A stretch of 6,730 nucleotides of DNA from assembly GCA_945876985.1 (NCBI GenBank), contig CAMCQX010000091.1, forward strand, positions 1 to 6,730. Reading direction: 5' to 3'. This DNA comes from Chitinophaga pinensis (GTDB taxonomy: Bacteria > Bacteroidota > Bacteroidia > UKL13-3). Shown here in pieces: positions 1-5,263 of the stretch. Below the pieces are notes generated by a model. The model saw only the letters and a program-made list of their open reading frames with translations. It did not search any database and was not told where the DNA came from. The translations under genes were made by a program, and so were the position numbers. Numbering within the stretch: position 1 is the stretch's first letter; each line of letters opens with the position of its first letter.

Positions 1-21
1 TCATACTATAAAAATTAAAAA

Positions 22-942
22 TTGAAAAAGTTTATTCAAAAGTTTCTTGGTGTTGCCAAGTTTAATAAATACCTCACACAAGAGTTTGATAAAGTTAAAC
101 TAATTTCTGCTCTGCCTATTGTAAATCAAATTAAGGAAAAGGCAGGAAAGTTTACTAATATTCAAGATGCCGAGTTTTCTGTTTTTTCGCAATGGGGCGA
201 TGATGGAATTATTCAATACCTAATTCATACCATTGGTATTACCAATAAAACCTTTATTGAGTTTGGAGTAGAGAATTACCGAGAAGCAAACACCCGTTTT
301 TTATTAATAAACAATAACTGGAAAGGTTTGGTTATAGACGGATCTGAAAAAAATATTCAGTTTATTAAAAATGATGCTATAAGTTGGAATTATAGTTTGA
401 ATGCAGTTGCAAAATTTATTACCAAAGAAAACCTAAATTCATTAATTGAAAATAACGGATTTAAAGGTGAAATAGGAATTTTACATATTGATGTAGATGG
501 CAATGATTATTGGTTGTGGGAATGTTTAAATGTGGTAAATCCTGAAATTGTAATCATGGAATATAACAGTGTTTTTGGAAATAAAGCTGCTATTTCAGTT
601 CCATATAAAGCAGATTTTTATGTTACAAACGAACATTATTCTAATTTGTATTTTGGTGCTTCTTTAAAAGCAATGGAACATTTGGCTATCAAAAAAGGAT
701 ATACTTTAGTTGGTAGTAATTCTAATGGAAACAATGCTTATTTTGTTAGAAATGACAGAATGAATGGATTGCAAAAAATGACTTCAGATGAAGCTTACGT
801 GTTATGCAAATTCAGACAAAACAGAGACTCAAATCATGCACTTACTTTAGTTGATGATAATATAATGATAGATAGCTGTGCACATTTACCAGTAGTCAAT
901 GTAATTAACTTAGAAACAACCAAACTAAAAGACTGTTTATAA
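22..942 (+). CDS. FkbM-like, probable SAM-dependent methyltransferase-fold protein of a glycan locus
   Basis: This 306-residue protein has no signal peptide or membrane segment and is probably cytoplasmic. It shows the layout of a class I SAM-dependent methyltransferase: SQWGDDGII at residues 56-64 (like the SQxGED entry of FkbM proteins), a motif-I-like FIEFGVEN at 78-85, an acidic second strand VIDGSE at 104-109, IDVDGND at 156-162 (the counterpart of the FkbM KIDxxG strand), and IVIMEYN at 176-182. A conserved-looking tail follows, with ASLKAMEHLAIKKGY at 213-227 and NAYFVR at 238-243. The glycine-rich SAM loop is weaker than in the next gene (GVEN rather than GANxG), so catalysis is not assured. 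The start is TTG: an in-frame TAA lies at 16-18 and the first internal Met is near residue 180, so no ATG start is possible. The stop overlaps the next ATG by one base. I infer a role in modifying a surface sugar or polysaccharide; the substrate is unknown. Confidence 0.7.
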   Translation: MKKFIQKFLGVAKFNKYLTQEFDKVKLISALPIVNQIKEKAGKFTNIQDAEFSVFSQWGDDGIIQYLIHTIGITNKTFIEFGVENYREANTRFLLINNNWKGLVIDGSEKNIQFIKNDAISWNYSLNAVAKFITKENLNSLIENNGFKGEIGILHIDVDGNDYWLWECLNVVNPEIVIMEYNSVFGNKAAISVPYKADFYVTNEHYSNLYFGASLKAMEHLAIKKGYTLVGSNSNGNNAYFVRNDRMNGLQKMTSDEAYVLCKFRQNRDSNHALTLVDDNIMIDSCAHLPVVNVINLETTKLKDCL

Positions 943-1841
943 TGATTAATCAAATAATTTTTAACCAATTAATAAATCCTAATGTAGGAGGATTGTATTA
1001 TAAATTATTACTAAAAACAAGAAGTATTCTTTTAGTTTTAAATCCAAATGCTACCATTCAATATTCATATAACAATATTGTTTTAACTTTTCCGTTTTCA
1101 CATGATTATGCATTAAACAGAAAAGAAGTTCCTCTTTACAGTGAAAACTTAGGTGTAGTTTCTAAAATTATATTGTCAAAATATAAGGATGCGAGAGCCA
1201 TAGATGTAGGCGCAAATATTGGCGATTCGGCAGCAATTATTAACCATTATAGCAAAATGCCTGTTTTGTGTATAGAGGGAAACCCAAAGTTTATTCCAAT
1301 GCTTGAAAAAAACAGCAAGCAAATGAAAAATATAGCCATTGAACCTTGTTTTGTTGGTGAAATCAATGAAACAGTTTCAACAATAAATTACGGTGGAACT
1401 GCACGAATTGAACCTGCAGAAACAGGCATAGAAGTAAAAACTGTTACTCAAATTTTAAATAAACACGAAGCTTTTAACGAAGCAAAACTTTTAAAAATTG
1501 ATACAGATGGTTTTGATTTTAAAATATTGAGAGCATCTGAACAGTTTTTAATAAATGCAAAACCAATTCTCTTTTTTGAGTTTGACCCATTTTTTTTAAT
1601 TAAACAAAACGAAAATCCTGCTAGTATTTTTCCGTTTTTAAACAAACTTAATTATTCCAATTTATTGCTTTTTGATAACCATGGAAATTTACTTTGTGAG
1701 GTAAAAAGTAACCAAACAGAATTGATACAAGATTTAATACATTATTATAATAAAAATGGCGAGGCCTACCTAGACATTTGTGCTTTACATGATGAAGATT
1801 TTAATTTAGTTTTAAAAATAAAACAAGAATTTCAAAAATAA
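942..1841 (+). CDS. FkbM family methyltransferase
   Basis: This 299-residue protein has a clear FkbM-type SAM-dependent O-methyltransferase core. Motif I is AIDVGANIGD at residues 86-95, the SAM-ribose acidic strand is CIEGNP at 110-115, VKTVTQIL at 165-172 matches the usual segment before motif IV, LLKIDTDGFDFKIL lies at 183-196, and FFEFDP at 211-216 closes the fold. Family members methylate hydroxyls on sugars, glycolipids or macrolides. Beside a glycosyltransferase, a glycan or lipid-linked sugar is the likelier acceptor, but the sequence does not show which. The N-terminal ~80 residues are less characteristic and may carry acceptor specificity. The ATG start overlaps the preceding stop (TAATG), and the stop directly abuts the next ATG, so the gene is embedded in an operon. 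There is no Shine-Dalgarno sequence upstream, as is usual in Bacteroidota. Confidence 0.86.
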   Translation: MINQIIFNQLINPNVGGLYYKLLLKTRSILLVLNPNATIQYSYNNIVLTFPFSHDYALNRKEVPLYSENLGVVSKIILSKYKDARAIDVGANIGDSAAIINHYSKMPVLCIEGNPKFIPMLEKNSKQMKNIAIEPCFVGEINETVSTINYGGTARIEPAETGIEVKTVTQILNKHEAFNEAKLLKIDTDGFDFKILRASEQFLINAKPILFFEFDPFFLIKQNENPASIFPFLNKLNYSNLLLFDNHGNLLCEVKSNQTELIQDLIHYYNKNGEAYLDICALHDEDFNLVLKIKQEFQK

Positions 1842-3002
1842 ATGATCTTAAAATTTAGATTTAGATATATTTTAAAGTGCCTTCGTTTTTTTTTTACGGA
1901 TTACTTTTTATTATTTAATAATAAAAAAATTACCGTTACAGAACGCAGTCTAATCATTGTTCATACGGATGCAATAGGTGATTATATTTTATTTCGAAAT
2001 TTTATTGAACAAATTAAAAATTCTGAAAAATTTAAAACATATAAAATAACTTTAATAGCCAACGAACTTTATAAAGATATAGCCCAAAATTTAGATAGTG
2101 AGTTTGTAAACGAATTTATTTGGATCAATAAATCAAAATATCAGTTTGACTTTAACTACAGAAAAACAATTTTAAAGTCAATAGCCAACAAACAATTTAG
2201 TGTTGCTATCAATCCATCGTATTCCCGAGATTTTATTTTTGGCGACAGTATCATGAGGGCAATAAATGCGAATGAAAAAATTGGACAAAAAGCCGATTTA
2301 TCAAATGGTTATTCTTTGTTTAGATTGTTATCTAATTTTTGGTACACCCAATTAATTGATACCGGAAATGAAATTCAATTTGAGTTTGATAGGAGCAAAA
2401 AATTTATTGAAAAATTTATTGAAGCTGCTGTTAATTTGAATTTTCCAGTTATATCTCTAAAAAATAAAGAAACCGATTTACAGCCATATATTGTTCTTTT
2501 TCCTGGTGCTGGAGAAGTTCAAAAACAATGGTCAATAGATAATTTTGTTACTTGTGCTAAGCACATAATCAATAATACAAAACATAAAATTATTATTTGT
2601 GGCAGTGGTAATGATTTTCCTTTAGGTGAAATAATAATTGCAAAATGCTCCAATGATCAAATAACAAATTTATGTGGCAAAACTTCTTTAACTGAATTAA
2701 TCAATTACATTAACCATGCGGAACTTTTAATTACCAATGATTCAAGTGCAATTCATATTGCTGCATGTACGCATACCGTTTCTATTTGTATTGGCAATGG
2801 ACGACATTATGGTCGTTTTACTCCATATCCAAAAGATATAGCACCTTTTTTACATTTTGTTTTTTCAAAAAATGTTGTAAAAATGGCTGAATCAGATGTA
2901 GAAAATTTAAAAAAACAAACGCTTTATCATTCAATTGAATCAATCAATGAAATAGAGGCAAATGAAGTAATTAATATTTGCAATAACCTTTTGAAAATTT
3001 GA
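1842..3002 (+). CDS. Glycosyltransferase family 9 (heptosyltransferase-like)
   Basis: This 386-residue protein looks like a GT-B glycosyltransferase of family 9, the family of LPS heptosyltransferases. The N-terminal domain begins at LIIVHTDAIGDYILF (residues 37-51), the counterpart of the family's xxxGDxI acceptor-side motif. The C-terminal nucleotide-sugar domain has VLFPGAGEVQKQWSIDNF (218-235), IICGSGND (251-258), CGKTSLTELINYI (278-290) and LLITNDSSAIHIAA (295-308), where Asp300 and His305 occupy the usual donor-site positions. NGRHYGRFTPYP follows at 319-330. About 35 residues precede the first domain. They are basic and aromatic (FRFRYILKCLRFFFTDYF) and could anchor the enzyme to the inner leaflet of the inner membrane. 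It probably adds a sugar to a lipid-linked or LPS-core acceptor; donor identity (ADP-heptose or other) cannot be read here. It abuts the gene before and overlaps the gene after by four bases. A 10-T tract lies at codons 15-18. Confidence 0.87.
   Translation: MILKFRFRYILKCLRFFFTDYFLLFNNKKITVTERSLIIVHTDAIGDYILFRNFIEQIKNSEKFKTYKITLIANELYKDIAQNLDSEFVNEFIWINKSKYQFDFNYRKTILKSIANKQFSVAINPSYSRDFIFGDSIMRAINANEKIGQKADLSNGYSLFRLLSNFWYTQLIDTGNEIQFEFDRSKKFIEKFIEAAVNLNFPVISLKNKETDLQPYIVLFPGAGEVQKQWSIDNFVTCAKHIINNTKHKIIICGSGNDFPLGEIIIAKCSNDQITNLCGKTSLTELINYINHAELLITNDSSAIHIAACTHTVSICIGNGRHYGRFTPYPKDIAPFLHFVFSKNVVKMAESDVENLKKQTLYHSIESINEIEANEVINICNNLLKI
1886..1895 (+). repeat. T10 homopolymer inside the glycosyltransferase gene
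   Basis: Ten consecutive T lie about 45 bases after the ATG and encode the Phe run at residues 16-18. Gain of one T would bring an in-frame TAA at 1916-1918, and loss of one T would bring a TAA at 1951-1953 (window coordinates). Either slip would therefore end the protein early. It is the longest single-base run I noticed in the coding regions of the window; the next is a T8 at 1590-1597. Whether it varies in length is not shown. Confidence 0.9.
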
Positions 3003-3574
3003 AAATATTACTCCTCGATAATTACGATTCCTTTACTCACATGCTTAAAGATTATTTGGAGCAATGTGGTGCAAATTGTTTGTTGTTTAGGAACGATAAA
3101 ATTACAGTATCTGAAATATCATTATTAACGTTTGATGCCATTGTTATTTCACCTGGTCCAAAGGAGCCAAAAGATGCTGGCATTGTGATTGAGTTAATTG
3201 CTAAATTTTATAAAACTAAGCCAATTTTTGGTGTTTGTTTGGGTCATCAAGCCATTGCCGAATTTTTTGGTGCTAGCTTAAATAAAGCAATATTGCCAAG
3301 GCACGGAAAAGTAGATTTAATCATTCATTATGGTGATGAAATGTTTCAGCATGTTCCTGAAAAATTTGAAGCCACACGCTATCATTCTTTAGTCATCAAT
3401 AATTTGCCCAACGAATTAATTGCAACTGCTAGTTGTAACAATGAATTAATGGCTTTTAAGCATAAAAACTTACCCATTTGGGCAGTACAATTTCATCCTG
3501 AAAGTTGCCAAACATTTTATGGATTGCAAATAATTAGCAATTTTGTAACAATGGTAAAAAATCAAATTCCATAA
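2999..3574 (+). CDS. pabA: Para-aminobenzoate/anthranilate synthase glutamine amidotransferase subunit (PabA/TrpG type)
   Basis: This 191-residue class I glutamine amidotransferase would release ammonia from glutamine for a chorismate-using partner: PabB (aminodeoxychorismate, folate pathway) or TrpE (anthranilate, tryptophan pathway). It shows LLLDNYDSFTHML at residues 4-16, the SPGP oxyanion strand at 51-54, GVCLGHQ at 78-84 with nucleophile Cys80, HGK at 102-104, RYHSL at 127-131, and QFHPES at 164-169 with His166 and Glu168 completing the triad. All catalytic residues are present and the length is normal. I prefer PabA because SPGPxxPxDAG and the HGK segment resemble E. coli PabA, but single bifunctional subunits are common and neither partner gene is in the window. 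The start is TTG: the family almost always begins one residue before this KILLLDNYDSF, and the TTG shares four bases (TTGA) with the preceding stop. The C-terminal CQTFYGLQIISNF is a variant of the usual LTPxGxxxIxNF. Confidence 0.9.
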   Translation: MKILLLDNYDSFTHMLKDYLEQCGANCLLFRNDKITVSEISLLTFDAIVISPGPKEPKDAGIVIELIAKFYKTKPIFGVCLGHQAIAEFFGASLNKAILPRHGKVDLIIHYGDEMFQHVPEKFEATRYHSLVINNLPNELIATASCNNELMAFKHKNLPIWAVQFHPESCQTFYGLQIISNFVTMVKNQIP

Positions 3575-3600
3575 AAACTCAGGGTATTTTATTTTAAATA

Positions 3601-3630
3601 TTGGAAAGCAAAAAAGTCTAATTATATTTG
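3601..3630 (+). promoter_or_regulatory. Bacteroidota-type promoter for the CBS/ACT-nadK unit
   Basis: A TTG at 3601-3603 (-33 element) and TATATTTG at 3623-3630 (-7 element, consensus TAnnTTTG) are separated by 19 bases, as expected for the Bacteroidota primary sigma factor. Transcription would start a few bases after 3630 and leave a very short 5' leader before the ATG at 3651. The rest of the 76-base gap after pabA shows no clear hairpin terminator, so read-through from the upstream operon is also possible. Confidence 0.72.
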
Positions 3631-3650
3631 TTCTAAACCATTGTTTTTAA

Positions 3651-4307
3651 ATGTTTGCATATCAATTAATAAGTAACGAAATATTTGCCCTTAAACCGAG
3701 TGATTCGGCTGCCAATGCATTGGTATTTATGGAAGATTGGCAAGTAAAAGATTTGCCAATCGTTCAGAATTTAAAAGTAGTTGGAATTGTAAATGAGCAA
3801 ATTTTATTAAACAATGAAAACGAAAACATGGTAAATGTTTTAAATCCAACGCCCATTTATTGTTTTGAAAATACGCATTTTTACGATGTTTTAAAAATCA
3901 TTTTCAATTCAAATTTGAGTACAATTCCTGTAGTAGATAGTGAACAAAATTTTAAAGGAATTATTGCTGCTAAAGATTTAGCAAAGCTGCTTTATCAGAA
4001 CAGTAGCTTGAATCAAGATGGTGGAATTATAGTGCTGCAAATGAATGCTCATAACTATTCGTTGGCAGAAATAGCAAGAATTACGGAAGTGAATAATGCC
4101 AAAATATTATATGCTCACGTGTTTCCTTTGGCCGATGAAAACAACAATGTTCAGGTTTCGTTAAAATATAATATTATTGATTTAAAGTATATCATTGCTA
4201 CTTTTGAAAGATTTAATTATCAAATTATTTTTAGCACTCCAAATTTAAATGAAGACGATTCCACCAACAAAAAGTTTGATTGGTTAATGAAGTATTTGAA
4301 TACATAA
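3651..4307 (+). CDS. CBS-pair and ACT-like domain protein (AcuB-like architecture)
   Basis: This 218-residue soluble protein has two CBS motifs in its first half. Repeat one covers roughly residues 8-60, with KDLPIV at 33-38 and VVGIVNEQIL at 43-52. Repeat two covers roughly 61-117, with STIPVVDS at 90-97 and FKGIIAAKDL at 101-110. From about residue 124, GGIIVLQMNAHNYSLAEIARITEVNNAKILYAHV opens an ACT-like domain that runs to about 197. CBS pairs usually bind adenosine nucleotides and ACT domains usually bind small metabolites, so a ligand-sensing regulatory role is likely; there is no catalytic domain. The same order (CBS then ACT) is known in AcuB-like proteins, but that name does not establish function. 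It has its own promoter and ends 5 bases before nadK, a pairing I recall as common in Bacteroidota. This suggests, without proving, a link to NADP or nucleotide control. Confidence 0.85.
   Translation: MFAYQLISNEIFALKPSDSAANALVFMEDWQVKDLPIVQNLKVVGIVNEQILLNNENENMVNVLNPTPIYCFENTHFYDVLKIIFNSNLSTIPVVDSEQNFKGIIAAKDLAKLLYQNSSLNQDGGIIVLQMNAHNYSLAEIARITEVNNAKILYAHVFPLADENNNVQVSLKYNIIDLKYIIATFERFNYQIIFSTPNLNEDDSTNKKFDWLMKYLNT
3735..3761 (+). repeat. Perfect 9-bp inverted repeat inside the CBS/ACT gene
   Basis: GATTGGCAA at 3735-3743 and TTGCCAATC at 3753-3761 are exact reverse complements around a 9-base loop. The repeat begins about 85 bases into the gene and 105 bases after the promoter's -7 element. 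It encodes part of CBS repeat one (DWQVKDLPI). An RNA hairpin or a dyad operator is possible, and so is chance. Confidence 0.85.
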
Positions 4308-4312
4308 AAACG

Positions 4313-5212
4313 ATGAATTTAGCCATTTTTGGTAGATATTTTAAAGAAGAACGTTATACCGAACTTCAACAGTTTTTCAATTATTTAGAAAACAGTGAAA
4401 TTAATTTTTCTGTTTACCGAAAGTTTTTGGAAGATGGATTAAGAAACGGGCTAAATGTGTCGCCTAAAACCAAAACTTTTGATACTTATAATGACTTTAC
4501 AAAAACAGATTTTGATTTTGTAGTGAGCATTGGTGGCGATGGAACTATTTTAATGTGTTTGGAGTTTGTAAGGGAAAAAGAAACGCCAATTATTGGTATC
4601 AATACTGGAAGATTAGGTTTTTTGGCTGGAGTTTCAGCAGGCGATGCCATTAACATGGTTGAAGAATTAAAAAAAGGCAGTTACAGCATTGACTCAAGAA
4701 CAGTTTTAAAGTTAGATAGTAACAAACCCAATATGTTTGGTGGCGTAAAATATGCCTTGAACGATTTTGTAATTCACAAAAAAGACAGTTCAAGTATGAT
4801 TACCATTCACACTTTTATCAATGGTGAATTTTTAAATTCTTATTGGAGCGATGGATTAATTGTTTCTACTCCAACTGGTTCTACCGGTTATAATTTAAGT
4901 TGTGGCGGTCCAATTTTATATCCTTCCTCTGCCAGTTTTGTAATAACCCCCATTGCACCGCATAACTTAAATGTGCGTCCAATTATTATTTCTGATAATA
5001 ATGTAATTTCATTTCAAGTAGAAGGCCGCAGTACTTCGTTTTTAGCCACTTTAGACTCCCGTTCTGAAAGCATAGAATCAGATTCGGAATTAGCAGTTAG
5101 CAAAGCAAATTTTAAAATGAATTTGGTACGTTTAAACAATGAAAATTATTTACAAACCCTTCGCGAAAAATTGATGTGGGGAATTGACAATAGAAATTTT
5201 AGAAATAGTTAA
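4313..5212 (+). CDS. nadK: NAD kinase (NADP synthesis)
   Basis: NAD kinase phosphorylates the 2'-hydroxyl of NAD with ATP or polyphosphate and is the cell's route to NADP. Every hallmark is present in this 299-residue form: GGDGT at residues 74-78 (phosphate-binding loop and catalytic Asp76), GINTGRLGFL at 95-104, ALNDFVIH at 148-155 (the NE/ND motif that binds the adenine ribose), SDGLIVSTPTGSTGYNLSCGGP at 179-200 (glycine-rich NAD site) and TPIAPHNLNVRP at 212-223. Length is normal for the bacterial family. The ATG at 4313 is chosen because MNLAIFG matches how the family begins; a TTG 33 bases upstream in the same frame overlaps the CBS/ACT gene and adds an unrelated leader. The gene follows the CBS/ACT gene by 5 bases and is probably translated from the same message. 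Transcription should stop at the hairpin just after the stop codon. Confidence 0.96.
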   Translation: MNLAIFGRYFKEERYTELQQFFNYLENSEINFSVYRKFLEDGLRNGLNVSPKTKTFDTYNDFTKTDFDFVVSIGGDGTILMCLEFVREKETPIIGINTGRLGFLAGVSAGDAINMVEELKKGSYSIDSRTVLKLDSNKPNMFGGVKYALNDFVIHKKDSSSMITIHTFINGEFLNSYWSDGLIVSTPTGSTGYNLSCGGPILYPSSASFVITPIAPHNLNVRPIIISDNNVISFQVEGRSTSFLATLDSRSESIESDSELAVSKANFKMNLVRLNNENYLQTLREKLMWGIDNRNFRNS

Positions 5213-5214
5213 AA

Positions 5215-5248
5215 AAAAGATGCGATAAAATTAATTACCGCATCTTTT
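5215..5248. terminator. Bidirectional rho-independent terminator between nadK and guaB
   Basis: AAAAGATGCG (5215-5224) pairs with CGCATCTTTT (5239-5248) to give a 10-bp stem around a 14-base AT-rich loop; three further pairs inside the loop are possible. On the plus strand the stem ends in TTTT followed by a T-rich stretch. On the minus strand the complement of the A8 run at 5211-5218 gives a clean T8 tail. It lies between two convergent stop codons (5212 and 5264), so it can end both transcripts. Confidence 0.9.
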
Positions 5249-5263
5249 GTTGTTTTATAATCT

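Noticed and set aside
232..246. Palindrome ATTGGTA-T-TACCAAT in the first gene.
   Set aside because: It is short, AT-rich and intragenic, with no second copy or promoter nearby; chance is the likelier cause.
1448..1645. Minus-strand open frame of 65 codons inside the second methyltransferase gene.
   Set aside because: It lies wholly within a well-supported gene on the other strand and has no recognisable domain.
2398..2422. Short direct repeat AATTTATTGAA in the glycosyltransferase gene.
   Set aside because: It reflects a repeated Lys-Phe-Ile-Glu coding pattern in a helix; two short copies in AT-rich DNA are not a meaningful array.
3575..3600. Possible terminator after pabA.
   Set aside because: I found no stem of useful length before the T-rich stretch, so none is annotated.
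4280..4312. Upstream TTG start for nadK that would add 11 residues.
   Set aside because: The added residues overlap the CBS/ACT gene and do not resemble NadK; the ATG at 4313 gives the usual family N-terminus.
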